From positions 1-64,000 of the forward strand of contig CANFHU010000009.1 in the NCBI GenBank assembly GCA_947446925.1: 64,000 nt of DNA, read 5' to 3'. Of this stretch, positions 41,629 to 50,782 are shown piece by piece. Numbering within the stretch: the stretch's first letter is position 1; every line of letters starts with the position of its first letter. Made by a program: the position numbers and the translations under genes. Origin of the DNA: Flavobacteriia bacterium. GTDB lineage: Bacteria; Bacteroidota; Bacteroidia; Flavobacteriales_D; Crocinitomicaceae. The notes beneath the pieces were generated by a model. It was not told the DNA's origin, searched no databases, and saw only the letters and a list, made by a program, of their open reading frames with translations.

Positions 41629-42637
41629 CTGTTAAAGCTTTAAATCCGTTTAATTTTGCACATACTGCTAATATCTGTTTTACATTAGAGTCATACTTAG
41701 ATCTCTCGCGTACTAAAAACAACACCCTATAAAAATCATTTTTAGATTTGAAAAAAGATTTAAAAAGAAAAAATACACTATATAAAAATTCTTTTACCCA
41801 AAAATTACTAGGAATTACCAGTAACGATTTTCCGAAAAAATAATCTCTATAAAACTTGACATAAAAACCAGACTTATCCATTCCATTTTGCATTCTATGG
41901 AAATATTCTTTCGTCAATCTATTAGCTGTAATAAAATGTTCAAATTGTAATGTTTCTTCATAGATAATTTTCCAGCCCATAATTTGTACAGCAAGACATA
42001 GCTCGCTGTCTTCACCTGCGCTAAGCGAGGAGCCTGTCCTGCCAAGGGACTGAAAACAAAATCCTCTTTTAAACAAAGCGATCATTACCTTGGTTCTGAT
42101 TACCATTCCTGCACCATACACCACATTACGTTCCCCAATCACTCTTCCTGATTTGGGCATTTGAGGCCCTACAGCATAATAACCTTGTACAGATTCAAAC
42201 CAATTTGGAAGTTCCATAGAACTTATGGCAGTACCCTTTCCTCCTAAAATACCAACTTCGGTATCATTTCGCATGATTTCTTCTGCTTGCGAAAGATATG
42301 TTTCTGACAACCAATTATCATCATCGCAATAAACAATCAAATCATAGGAAACATGCTTTAATCCGCAAATGCGTGCATTTGCAAGGCCGGGTTTTGATTC
42401 GTGTACAATTTTCCAAGAAAAAACATCAAATCCTTCGAGTTCTTGTTGAATAATCGCTTCACTACCATCAGTAGAAGCATTATTTACTAAAACAAGTTCT
42501 GTATTTTCATTCGTCCTATCACGTTGGGCTTGAATATATTTTAATGTATTAACAATTCTTTCACCTGCATTATAAAAACAGATAATAATGGATACACCTT
42601 GTTTATATGACTTTTCAGTATTTATTAATTCATGCAT
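41615..42637 (-). CDS. Family 2 glycosyltransferase
   Basis: 340 residues. It starts GVSIIICFYNAGERIVNTLKY with VNNASTDGSEAII, metal-binding VYCDDDNWLSETYL, the GILGGKGTA segment, and GEDSELCLAVQIMGW in the acceptor region. The C-terminal 90 residues are basic and helical and may contact the membrane. It lies seven bases after the next upstream GT2 gene, so the block is transcribed as a unit. Confidence 0.9.
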   Translation of the reverse strand: MHELINTEKSYKQGVSIIICFYNAGERIVNTLKYIQAQRDRTNENTELVLVNNASTDGSEAIIQQELEGFDVFSWKIVHESKPGLANARICGLKHVSYDLIVYCDDDNWLSETYLSQAEEIMRNDTEVGILGGKGTAISSMELPNWFESVQGYYAVGPQMPKSGRVIGERNVVYGAGMVIRTKVMIALFKRGFCFQSLGRTGSSLSAGEDSELCLAVQIMGWKIIYEETLQFEHFITANRLTKEYFHRMQNGMDKSGFYVKFYRDYFFGKSLLVIPSNFWVKEFLYSVFFLFKSFFKSKNDFYRVLFLVRERSKYDSNVKQILAVCAKLNGFKALTDEKP

Positions 42638-42644
42638 CAGAATC

Positions 42645-43472
42645 TTATTTCTTGCTAATTAGAAAATGGTTGAACTCAAATTTTATTTTATCTACTACTT
42701 TATTGAATGCAGTTTGTATTAAAGGAAAATACTTTCTTTTTACCCGATAAAAATACACCAGAAATTGTATTGGCAATGAAACTGTTTTTAAATTTCCATA
42801 CACCAATTCTTTTTTACGTAACTCTAATTGATTAGAAGACTGGTCTTCAAATGTTTTTGCATTGGGTAACATCCTGAAATTCCCCCATTTTTTAGGATAA
42901 TAAGTGAATTTGGTCACTTTTCTAAACTGGAAAATCATTTCTAAATCCATTGTATAATGATTGGTTAAAGAATAATACCCAACTTCTGCGTGTAAACTTT
43001 TCTGATAAAAATAGGCTGTTGGGTTCACGGAAAAATGAAATCCACTAAACACATGCCATTTTTGAACTTTTGATGGTTTATTGACATATATCAAATCGCC
43101 ATATTGATCCCATACATTACAATCCCCTACTAAATATTGTATGCTCGGATTATGAGTTAAAATACCAACAACTTCCTCCAAACAACCGGGTGAATAATAA
43201 TCATCTACATTTAAAAAACTAATATATTTTCCTTTAGCTAGCTTAATCCCTTTATTCATAGCATCCGATTGTCCTTGGTCCTTTTCAGAGATCCACGTAA
43301 TAGATGCATGAATTTTAGCATACGCTGCAATCACATCAACAGTACCATCCGAGCTACCTCCATCCACAATAATAATTTCGCTATCGGCACAAGCTTGAGA
43401 AAGATAATTTTCTATCGCTTTTGCAATATAAACCACATTATTATATACCGGAGTGATGATAGAAAGCAGCAA
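42645..43472 (-). CDS. WcaA-like family 2 glycosyltransferase
   Basis: 275 residues. Characteristic WcaA-type features are LLSIITPVYNN, IIIVDGGSSDGTVDVI, WISEKDQGQSDAMNKGIKLA and the acid cluster SFLNVDDYYSPG. The same WISEKD-AMNKG blocks occur in the GT2 at 55903-56616. It sits four bases downstream of rfbG. The sugar donor is not known; a CDP-deoxysugar made by the neighbouring genes is one candidate. Confidence 0.9.
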   Translation of the reverse strand: MLLSIITPVYNNVVYIAKAIENYLSQACADSEIIIVDGGSSDGTVDVIAAYAKIHASITWISEKDQGQSDAMNKGIKLAKGKYISFLNVDDYYSPGCLEEVVGILTHNPSIQYLVGDCNVWDQYGDLIYVNKPSKVQKWHVFSGFHFSVNPTAYFYQKSLHAEVGYYSLTNHYTMDLEMIFQFRKVTKFTYYPKKWGNFRMLPNAKTFEDQSSNQLELRKKELVYGNLKTVSLPIQFLVYFYRVKRKYFPLIQTAFNKVVDKIKFEFNHFLISKK

Positions 43473-43476
43473 ATTA

Positions 43477-44541
43477 TCAGTGCGTTAGGTTAGAAACGTA
43501 GTCGTGAATTTGATTTAACGTAATTTCTTTCGCATTTTGCGTTGTTTCAAATTCGCGGTACCAAGCGACCGTTTTTTGAATAATTTCTGGATTTCGATAA
43601 AGTAAATTCCATCCTAATTTTTCTTTTACTAAATCGACATTCAATTTTAAAAAATTAGCTTCATGATAGGTACGTTCACCCAAATTTTCATAAGTACCCT
43701 TCCCATATGCTTGAATCATTAATTGCACCAATTCTTCCACCGTCAAAACATCCGACTCGGAAGGACCAAAATTCCATGCAGGCACAAAAGTAAGCGTAGG
43801 ATTGTTAGTATACAAAGCAACTTGTAAATATCCATAGGTAGCATCTAATACATGCTGCCAAGGCCTCACTGCAGAAGGATCACGAAGATATACTGGTTCA
43901 TCCTGTTGGATCGAACGAATGACATCTACGACAATGCGATCTTTGGACCAATCCCCTCCTCCTAAGATATTACCCGCACGTACAGAAACTATTTTGATGT
44001 TACCATCTTTGAAAAAAGAATGACGATAGGAATGAATTACCAATTCTGCACACGCTTTACTGGCGCTGTAAGGATCGTCTCCACCCATAGCATCCATCTC
44101 TTTAAATCCAAATCGTTTTTCTTCGTTTTTATAACATTTGTCACTAGTTACAAGAACCGCAACCTGAACAGAAGACACCGAACGTATTGCTTCCAATACA
44201 TTGGCTGTACCAATAATATTTGTTTGTAAAGTTTCTAAAGGGTTTTCATAAGAGGTTTTAACAATGGCTTGAGCTGCTAGATGAAAGACAAATACAGGTT
44301 GATGTTTTTCAAAAACATGCGTTAGATATTCCAGATTGTTGATATCCCCAGCATAATGATGTATTTGTGACTTCAGGTCCAATAATTCATATAATCGGGT
44401 ATTATCGGTCGTTTCCAAGGAATACCCTATAACTTCCGCCCCCAACTGTAATAACCACTGGGTTAACCAAGCGCCTTTAAAACCAGTGTGTCCAGTAACA
44501 AGTACTGTTTTCCCTTTAAAATCTTCCAATGTCTGTATCAT
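43477..44541 (-). CDS. rfbG: CDP-glucose 4,6-dehydratase
   Basis: 354 residues, full length. The Rossmann motif is VLVTGHTGFKGAWLTQWL (GxxGxxG at 17-23), and the catalytic tyrosine and lysine are in DDPYSASKACAEL. The segments SDKCYKNEE and GGDWSKDRIVVDVIRS identify the RfbG group. It converts CDP-glucose to CDP-4-keto-6-deoxyglucose, following RfbF in the same operon. A promoter-like element (44573-44580) precedes it inside the end of the upstream reductase gene. Confidence 0.95.
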   Translation of the reverse strand: MIQTLEDFKGKTVLVTGHTGFKGAWLTQWLLQLGAEVIGYSLETTDNTRLYELLDLKSQIHHYAGDINNLEYLTHVFEKHQPVFVFHLAAQAIVKTSYENPLETLQTNIIGTANVLEAIRSVSSVQVAVLVTSDKCYKNEEKRFGFKEMDAMGGDDPYSASKACAELVIHSYRHSFFKDGNIKIVSVRAGNILGGGDWSKDRIVVDVIRSIQQDEPVYLRDPSAVRPWQHVLDATYGYLQVALYTNNPTLTFVPAWNFGPSESDVLTVEELVQLMIQAYGKGTYENLGERTYHEANFLKLNVDLVKEKLGWNLLYRNPEIIQKTVAWYREFETTQNAKEITLNQIHDYVSNLTH

Positions 44542-44566
44542 TTCTTTCCTGTGAAAGTTAAACTAT

Positions 44567-45427
44567 TTATAACAAAGTTAAAAAACCATCTGCAATTGCA
44601 ATAGAAGCTTTCCAAAATCTATTCTTTGCGATTGGTGCAATATTCTCCATTTTTTCCTCCATTCGATACGGAATTCCTCCAAAATCAATTGCTGTTTTTT
44701 TGTTCGATAAAATTTCTAGGAGTTGTGCAGCTTCTTTTAAGGTGGTACCTGTTCCTGTTCCCACGAATATATCCTCCAATGTATCGGTAGGTTTTTCGTC
44801 TAATAATTGCAAACACAAACGTACAACATCATCTACATGTACAAAATCCAATAATTGTTCCCCGGGACTCATGGCTACAACTTCCTTTTGCCCCAAGGAA
44901 TCTACAATGTAATTCAATGCTCGTTTAGTTGTATCCCCTTTACCATATACATTAAATAATATAAGGTTAAAAACAGCTATTTTGTTCTGAGATGCAAAAA
45001 AAGCAAGTGTTTGATAAAAACAAGATTTCGTTAAGGCATAATAGGAATACGGAAATAGTTCACTCCCTTTGTAGGCAAGAGAAGTAGTTAAATTAACAAA
45101 GGTTACATTTGGAATTTTTAGAATTACATCTACTAATTTATTTCCAAAACGAACATTCGCATCCCATAATTCCTCTTTTTCTGCAAATGACTTTGGGTAG
45201 TTCGATTTACCAGCTAAATGAAAAATAAACTCAGGTAAAAAATCAAATACTTCTTTTTCCCAAGTTTGATTATGAATAGTAATTTCTTGAACATTATTAG
45301 AGGCTGAAGTAGAAGTAGAAGAGTGCAACAAAACAGCTATTTCATGTCCGTTGTTTTGAAGTACCGAAACTAATTTTCGGCCTATAAAACCGGAAGAACC
45401 CGTTACAAGAATACGTTTACTTACCAT
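44567..45427 (-). CDS. NAD-dependent short-chain epimerase/dehydratase, probable CDP-deoxysugar reductase or epimerase
   Basis: 286 residues from ATG 45427, which overlaps the rfbF stop (ATGGTAA); an upstream ATG at 45457 is inside rfbF. The nucleotide motif is TGSSGFIGRKLV, and YxxxK is present as YYALTKSCF. The segments FHLAGKSNYPKSF and LDFVHVDDVVRLCLQL are typical of extended SDRs. Its place between rfbF and rfbG suggests it acts on CDP-4-keto-6-deoxyglucose, for example as a reductase of the abequose/paratose synthase type or for CDP-6-deoxysugars; sequence alone does not settle this. Confidence 0.8.
   Translation of the reverse strand: MVSKRILVTGSSGFIGRKLVSVLQNNGHEIAVLLHSSTSTSASNNVQEITIHNQTWEKEVFDFLPEFIFHLAGKSNYPKSFAEKEELWDANVRFGNKLVDVILKIPNVTFVNLTTSLAYKGSELFPYSYYALTKSCFYQTLAFFASQNKIAVFNLILFNVYGKGDTTKRALNYIVDSLGQKEVVAMSPGEQLLDFVHVDDVVRLCLQLLDEKPTDTLEDIFVGTGTGTTLKEAAQLLEILSNKKTAIDFGGIPYRMEEKMENIAPIAKNRFWKASIAIADGFLTLL
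44573..44580 (-). promoter_or_regulatory. TAACTTTG element upstream of rfbG
   Basis: A TAnnTTTG match on the minus strand 31 bases before the rfbG ATG, with ATTG 17 bases further up. It overlaps the end of the preceding gene and could be an internal promoter of the rfb block. Confidence 0.4.
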
Positions 45428-46191
45428 ATTTTCCAAGGAGCATTTCCAGTATTCCAATATTCTTCTAATACATTCTTATCGTTTAAGGAATCCATTGCTC
45501 TCCAAAATCCATCGTGCTTAAAAGCGCTTAATTCGCATTCCATAGTTAGTTTTTCTAAAGGTTCTTTTTCAAAACTAGTAGCGTCCCCTTCGATATAGTC
45601 AAAAACACTTGGCTCTAACACAAAAAAACCGCCATTAATCCAGGATACGTCCTCTTTGTTTTTCTCTTTAAAAGAAGAAACTTGACCGTTTTCAGTAATG
45701 TCAATTACGCCAAAACGACCAAAAGGTTTCGTTGCAGTTAACGTTGCTTTTTTGCCACTTTGTTGGTGATGTGCTAATAATGCTTTGATATCTAAATCAC
45801 CAACACCATCCCCATAGGTCAAGAAGAATGGTTCATTCCCAACATGGTCTTTAATTCTTTTTACCCTACCTCCGGTCATGGTTAACTCTCCAGTATTTAC
45901 GAGGGTAATATTCCAATCTTCTGTTGGACTGGAATGTATGGTAAGTTGATTGGATTTAGTATTGATAGTGAAATCGCTTTCTTGTAATAAATAGTTTGCG
46001 AAATACTCTTTGATGACATGCCCTTTATATCCGCAACAAATGACAAAATCAGTAAAACCATAACTTGCATAAATTTTCATGATATGCCAAAGTATCGGTT
46101 TATCTCCGATTAAAACCATCGGTTTCGGTTTGTAAACTGTTTCTTCACTAATACGGGTGCCAAGCCCACCTGCTAATATTACAACTTTCAT
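45421..46191 (-). CDS. rfbF: Glucose-1-phosphate cytidylyltransferase
   Basis: 256 residues. The nucleotidyltransferase signature is VVILAGGLGTRISEET with the Lys of YKPKPMVLIG; GDKPILWHIMKIYASYG, LTYGDGVGDLDI and INGGFFVLEPSVFDYI complete the RfbF pattern. It makes CDP-glucose from CTP and glucose-1-phosphate, the first step towards CDP-linked deoxysugars. Its ATG is 15 bases downstream of a TAAATTTG element. The gene order is rfbF, reductase, rfbG. Confidence 0.96.
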   Translation of the reverse strand: MKVVILAGGLGTRISEETVYKPKPMVLIGDKPILWHIMKIYASYGFTDFVICCGYKGHVIKEYFANYLLQESDFTINTKSNQLTIHSSPTEDWNITLVNTGELTMTGGRVKRIKDHVGNEPFFLTYGDGVGDLDIKALLAHHQQSGKKATLTATKPFGRFGVIDITENGQVSSFKEKNKEDVSWINGGFFVLEPSVFDYIEGDATSFEKEPLEKLTMECELSAFKHDGFWRAMDSLNDKNVLEEYWNTGNAPWKIW

Positions 46192-46205
46192 GGAATTAAT
46201 TTTAA

Positions 46206-46213
46206 CAAATTTA
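46206..46213 (-). promoter_or_regulatory. TAAATTTG element upstream of rfbF
   Basis: A TAnnTTTG match on the minus strand overlapping the stop of the membrane-protein gene, with 14 bases to the rfbF ATG. It could start the rfbF-rfbG message independently. No -33 TTTG at the proper distance. Confidence 0.4.
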
Positions 46214-47557
46214 AGACTTACTTTCTAGTTTCGGTAGTTCATTTTCTTTTTTATACATTAATACCAAAAACAAAAAGGGTAATAATGGTGCTTTAAAGCG
46301 AACTAATACGCCAAATAAACCAGAGGTATATCCTGCAAAAAAACCTAATATAAGAGAAAAAACCAAAGACGCCATTAACATTTCGTGATTACGGATATCA
46401 CTAAATGATTTTAAAAAATTTCCCGAAAATATTAATCTAATAGTCAAAAACAAAAAAAACAAAGCTTCTAACGCACTGATTTTGATAAACAAACTTCCTG
46501 GTTCCCATACAAATGGACGATAAAAAGCGGTGAAAATGGATATTGGCATAGCTCTGATCATTCCTAAAGCAGAAAAATCATTGATTCCTAAATCATAGCG
46601 GTTTTCACCATAACTTTCATTTGTTTTTAGGTCATTTTGAATAACTTCTGCTTCTTTTGTAAATTCAGCTCCTTTTTCAGAACCTAAAAAAGTTATCAAC
46701 AAAAAAAAGATCATGCTAATAAATAAAAACTGAATAAATATTTTTGAAAAAGTAGACTTTTGTCGACTACTCCAGCGAGAGCCAATAGCCATAAAAAACG
46801 GCCCAATAGCGGAAAGTAACATGAAATCTCTGATATTTATAATCAAAAACACTGAACTAACAATTAACAACCAATTACGTTTTTGTTTGGTTAAATTAGA
46901 ATCAAAGAAACCAATAAACTGTATGAATAAATAAATTACACAAGAATAAATAATCATATCTTTAGTGATGCCTGTACACCAAAAACAAGTGGAGGGTATA
47001 AATAGCGAACCAATAGCTGCAATACGTTCCTTAAATAACCCGTACCTCAAAATCATTTCATATAGCATCCAACTCACCCGAAACGAAACATACGCAGTAA
47101 TCATCGTCATAGCAAAATAACTTTTAAACGTTAAAAAGGACAATAATGAAAATACCTTAGCAGCAAACCACGCTTCATCTTCTTTGTAAATCCAATTGGG
47201 AGGTAAACCAGTTTCTAAATCAAATGAATCATAACGCATGCGTAAAGGGTTCATGGAAAACATTTCATGGAAATATTTTGTAGGACTATCCCAAAAAAGA
47301 TTATTAAGTTTCTGCGCAGAATCCCAATAAGCCGTTGAATCCCCCCCCTGGTAATTAATTATATAAATAATTGAAAAAATGATTGCAGAAAAAAATTTTA
47401 CATAAAATGCATTTTTATAATATCGAAAATAACTTTTAGTTTTATTATTCGAGTAGGTAGTAGATACGAATAAAAATAAAATAATGAACCACAAAAAAAT
47501 GGAAAAAAAATCAAAAAAACCTAAAAATTGAAAACTACCCTCTTCTGTAAAATTCAT
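46211..47557 (-). CDS. Polytopic membrane protein, O-antigen-polymerase candidate
   Basis: 448 residues with about ten to eleven transmembrane helices and a large periplasmic loop (about 75-125, NYQGGDSTAYWDSAQKLN onward) plus a shorter one near 290-330. This layout is shared by Wzy-type polymerases, which show little sequence conservation. It stands between a GNAT gene and rfbF. The Wzy call is from topology and context only. Confidence 0.55.
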   Translation of the reverse strand: MNFTEEGSFQFLGFFDFFSIFLWFIILFLFVSTTYSNNKTKSYFRYYKNAFYVKFFSAIIFSIIYIINYQGGDSTAYWDSAQKLNNLFWDSPTKYFHEMFSMNPLRMRYDSFDLETGLPPNWIYKEDEAWFAAKVFSLLSFLTFKSYFAMTMITAYVSFRVSWMLYEMILRYGLFKERIAAIGSLFIPSTCFWCTGITKDMIIYSCVIYLFIQFIGFFDSNLTKQKRNWLLIVSSVFLIINIRDFMLLSAIGPFFMAIGSRWSSRQKSTFSKIFIQFLFISMIFFLLITFLGSEKGAEFTKEAEVIQNDLKTNESYGENRYDLGINDFSALGMIRAMPISIFTAFYRPFVWEPGSLFIKISALEALFFLFLTIRLIFSGNFLKSFSDIRNHEMLMASLVFSLILGFFAGYTSGLFGVLVRFKAPLLPFLFLVLMYKKENELPKLESKS

Positions 47558-48486
47558 ATATCATCATAATTTAACATGGTGATTTGATTAACAAAAAAAT
47601 TAATGTTTGCAGTTTTATCCTTTGATTGTATAATATTCAAATCCATCGTTGATCGCATTTTTCCAAAAGAGAATAAATTGGTCAAGTAACCTTTATTAAC
47701 AAAAAGTAAAAATAGAAAAGTTCTCTTTGGTAATAATGCAATCTGTTTTTTTTTAGATAGATTTCCAAAATCATGCAACTTACGAAATAATTGATTTTTA
47801 ATTTTTCGCGAAGAAAAATCAGTAAAATAAACTATCTGAATAATATCACGAACTATTGAGAACAGAATGAAATGAGAAATATTATCCTTTTTTATCACAT
47901 ATATACCGTATTTAAATTTAGTATTCGCTGTTCTCCATTTTAAACTATTTTTCAAATACGTTGAGTAATCTTCATCATAAGGTAAATTTAATTGGTCAAT
48001 AACTACATTTAAATTATCAAAATGAATATTACCAATGTGTTTATTAGCTAATGAAGGAAGAAAAGGAATCCTAAAAAAATAAATCATTTCATCTTGATGA
48101 CGCCAACCTGAACCAAAAAAAGATTTTGAAGCAATTTTAGAACAAATAGTATACAATAAAAAGGATTCATTTAAACCTCTTTTTGTTAATGCATCTACCA
48201 TTTTTTTTGCTAATCCTTTCCCTCTATAATTTGGATCTGTCATTAAGTCAGTACATTTATAAATAACATCTGATTTCTTTTCAAAAAACAATAATTCAGG
48301 AAGTAAGGCTCCTGACGCGATCAATTTATCGTTGTCAAAAAAACCACAAACGAAGGCGTTTCCAACAGGATTTTCAAAATATTTCCATTTAAAAAAATCG
48401 TTAGACAATTCATTATTTTTAAAACAAATTGAAAATAAATCATGAATTTGATGGATGTCAAACTCACTTAACCATTTTAATTCCAT
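47554..48486 (-). CDS. GNAT-family N-acetyltransferase
   Basis: 310 residues. The acetyl-CoA-binding motif A is LMTDPNYRGKGLAKKMVDAL (about 82-101), followed by IASKSFFGSGWRHQDEM. The C-terminal half (160-310) may be a second, degenerate GNAT-like domain, as in some polysaccharide-locus proteins. It might N-acetylate a sugar nucleotide or lipid-linked sugar; the substrate is unknown. It overlaps the downstream membrane-protein gene by four bases and the upstream deacetylase gene by ten. Confidence 0.78.
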   Translation of the reverse strand: MELKWLSEFDIHQIHDLFSICFKNNELSNDFFKWKYFENPVGNAFVCGFFDNDKLIASGALLPELLFFEKKSDVIYKCTDLMTDPNYRGKGLAKKMVDALTKRGLNESFLLYTICSKIASKSFFGSGWRHQDEMIYFFRIPFLPSLANKHIGNIHFDNLNVVIDQLNLPYDEDYSTYLKNSLKWRTANTKFKYGIYVIKKDNISHFILFSIVRDIIQIVYFTDFSSRKIKNQLFRKLHDFGNLSKKKQIALLPKRTFLFLLFVNKGYLTNLFSFGKMRSTMDLNIIQSKDKTANINFFVNQITMLNYDDI

Positions 48487-49451
48487 ATTTTAGTTTTAAT
48501 ATCTCTTAATTTAGGCAGCAATCCTATGGATTGAAGAATAGCCATTTCAAGGTCCTGTTGATACATATTGATACGATAAAAAATGTTGGAGGGAAATTTA
48601 CCATGATGATTTAACCTGTCGCCTGTTTTTAAGATAATTTTAAACCCTTGATTTTGAATTAACCCATCAGTATATTCTTCTGCCTCACCATTTGGATAAG
48701 CAAATACTTCTATTTTCTTATGTAAAATTTCTTCCAAAAGATTTCGTGATATACTAAGTTCAGTTTTAATTTGTTCTGAATTTAATTCACTAAATATAGG
48801 ATGACTATGGCTATGAGAACCAAAAGAAATCAAAGTATTTTCTTTTTGTTTTTCTATCCAATTAGCAGAAAGTACTTTGGTGAAACAGTTTTGTTGCAAT
48901 CCCAGGTTCAAACGCATACGATCGATAAAGTCTTCTTTTTCAGAATTACGCATAGGTGAAAGTAAATACGTAAATGCGGATTCTGTTTCATATGGCTGAA
49001 CATAATTAACACTAATTCTTTCTTTCATATACTTTGAATCATAATAAGATTCTATTTTAGTTGAATGGTTTAATATATCATATACTTGAATAAAATATTG
49101 TGGCTTTGAATCAATCAAAATTTTAGTATCTATATTAATGGTGAATTTAACCTTTCTTTCCATCATAAAATCATATACATTCGTTCGTATATCATCCATT
49201 CCGTCATCAAATGTGATTACTAATAATGGTTTTTCTTGCTTTCCTAACAAATATTCAACTTCTTCGAAATGTACAATTTGAAAATGAAGAATAATATATT
49301 CAATCAAGTTATAAAATGTTTTCGTTGGCATTCCTTTGTAGAAAACATCAGAGTCATCATTTACTTTATGAAACATCAAAACATAAACCTTGTCTTTACT
49401 TAAAAAAAAACGGTAATCAAATAAAATTTTACGTATCAACTTTAAAATCAT
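48477..49451 (-). CDS. Polysaccharide deacetylase (NodB-type) family protein
   Basis: 324 residues from ATG 49451, in an ATGA overlap with the upstream glycosyltransferase; an ATG at 49496 would add 15 residues inside that gene. The CE4 motifs are present: VLMFHKVND, TFDDGMDD, and the metal-binding FGSHSHSHPIF, then FAYPNGEAEEY. It hydrolyses N-acetyl (or O-acetyl) groups from sugars. No signal peptide is evident, so it may act on a cytoplasmic or lipid-linked intermediate. Confidence 0.85.
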   Translation of the reverse strand: MILKLIRKILFDYRFFLSKDKVYVLMFHKVNDDSDVFYKGMPTKTFYNLIEYIILHFQIVHFEEVEYLLGKQEKPLLVITFDDGMDDIRTNVYDFMMERKVKFTINIDTKILIDSKPQYFIQVYDILNHSTKIESYYDSKYMKERISVNYVQPYETESAFTYLLSPMRNSEKEDFIDRMRLNLGLQQNCFTKVLSANWIEKQKENTLISFGSHSHSHPIFSELNSEQIKTELSISRNLLEEILHKKIEVFAYPNGEAEEYTDGLIQNQGFKIILKTGDRLNHHGKFPSNIFYRINMYQQDLEMAILQSIGLLPKLRDIKTKIWN

Positions 49452-50734
49452 ACTTTTTCTTTTTTTATTAATTGTGCTAAAAATTCTGTTTGACATAAAA
49501 TGGAATACTTTTCAATTTTTTCATCATCTACAGTTAGAAAAGAGGAGGAGGAATACTTATACTTAATCAATGTAGATATATATTCGTATGCTTGATCATC
49601 CGTATTAGCCACAAAACCCAACCCAGAGTCACGTAATATAGATGCAATCACATCATAATCTGTTTTGAACAGCAATATATTTTTAGTTGTTGCAACATAA
49701 TCGAACAATTTACTTGTCGGTATCCCTTTAAATCCTTGATAAGGAAATAACAATAAAAGATCCATTTGAGTTTGAAGTTGAGCATAAGATGCTTGGGTAT
49801 CCCATGGTAAAATATGAATCTTATTTTCGTAATTGATACTTAAATCTTGTAATCGCTTGGTTTGTTTTTTATCGAATCCCAATCCTGCAAAATACAAGTT
49901 CACCTCTTTTCCAGCAATTTTAAAATGATACTTTTTCAAAAATGTAATAAAAGCTTCTAAAGGTTGATTATAGTATAAAGTACCAGAATAAAGAATATTA
50001 AAAGTTTGTGAATCGGAAAATTCAGAATAATTTTTACGTTTTAAATATCCATTATAGATAGTATGACCTGGAGTTTTTACAATTCCCTGAATTTGATTAA
50101 CATAATGATCAGAGACACTGGTAAAAAAAACAGCTGTATTCACCCACTTTTTCTCAAAAAACCGATATAACTTGTACAAATACATATTAAACCGTCGAAC
50201 TCCGATTGCCATTTTATTGGTAGTCCAAGAATCCCGATAATCTGCAATCCAAGAAATTGCAAACGCTTTCTGAAGCTTATATCCAAATTTAAAAAGCACG
50301 AAAGGATTTCCTGAAACAAAAACATACTTTACGTCTTTATTTTCACTTAAATATTTTTTAGAAAACGAATAAATATTGGAAAAAGGAACAAAAAGATTGG
50401 TCAAAGGCTCTGAAATTAAATAAACTAAAGTCAATATTTTACTTAACAAACTAAACAACTTAACTTTATCTGAATTAAGTAATAAACGATCTCGAAGGGA
50501 TGAACGATAGGGTAAATAATATACTTCATACCCTTCATAGTAAATATGTTGGATTTCAGATTGAGTTGTAGTCAATAAATCATCTCTATTTGCAACTTTT
50601 TTTTGCCAATGGCGAGTGATTACTATTGGGTAAATACCAAAACGATGCAAATTGGAAACAATACCAAAAACGCGATTGGATGCCGTTAACGCACATGGTG
50701 GAAAAAAATAAGAAAGTACTAATATTTTAATCAT
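49448..50734 (-). CDS. Family 4-like glycosyltransferase
   Basis: 428 residues from ATG 50734. The GT-B N-terminal domain starts ILVLSYFFPPCALTASNRV with a WFEED-like acceptor face; the C-terminal domain has ILYSGTLYYNQPLEAF, LYFAGLGFDKKQ and the donor-binding segment PYQGFKGIPTSKLFDYVAT. The usual GT4 Glu pattern EGxPxxxxEAxxxG is replaced by GIPTSKLFDYVAT, as in several GT4 relatives of O-antigen clusters. It is the most upstream gene of the minus-strand block and has a TACCTTTG element 6 bases upstream. Confidence 0.82.
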   Translation of the reverse strand: MIKILVLSYFFPPCALTASNRVFGIVSNLHRFGIYPIVITRHWQKKVANRDDLLTTTQSEIQHIYYEGYEVYYLPYRSSLRDRLLLNSDKVKLFSLLSKILTLVYLISEPLTNLFVPFSNIYSFSKKYLSENKDVKYVFVSGNPFVLFKFGYKLQKAFAISWIADYRDSWTTNKMAIGVRRFNMYLYKLYRFFEKKWVNTAVFFTSVSDHYVNQIQGIVKTPGHTIYNGYLKRKNYSEFSDSQTFNILYSGTLYYNQPLEAFITFLKKYHFKIAGKEVNLYFAGLGFDKKQTKRLQDLSINYENKIHILPWDTQASYAQLQTQMDLLLLFPYQGFKGIPTSKLFDYVATTKNILLFKTDYDVIASILRDSGLGFVANTDDQAYEYISTLIKYKYSSSSFLTVDDEKIEKYSILCQTEFLAQLIKKEKV

Positions 50735-50740
50735 ACAACA

Positions 50741-50748
50741 CAAAGGTA
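50741..50748 (-). promoter_or_regulatory. TACCTTTG element before the minus-strand polysaccharide block
   Basis: A TAnnTTTG match on the minus strand, six bases before ATG 50734. It probably drives the 50.7 to 46.2 kb genes. No -33 TTTG at 18-20 bases. Confidence 0.5.
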
Positions 50749-50782
50749 AAAAATTTATGTACCTTAGATTTATATTTAGGGT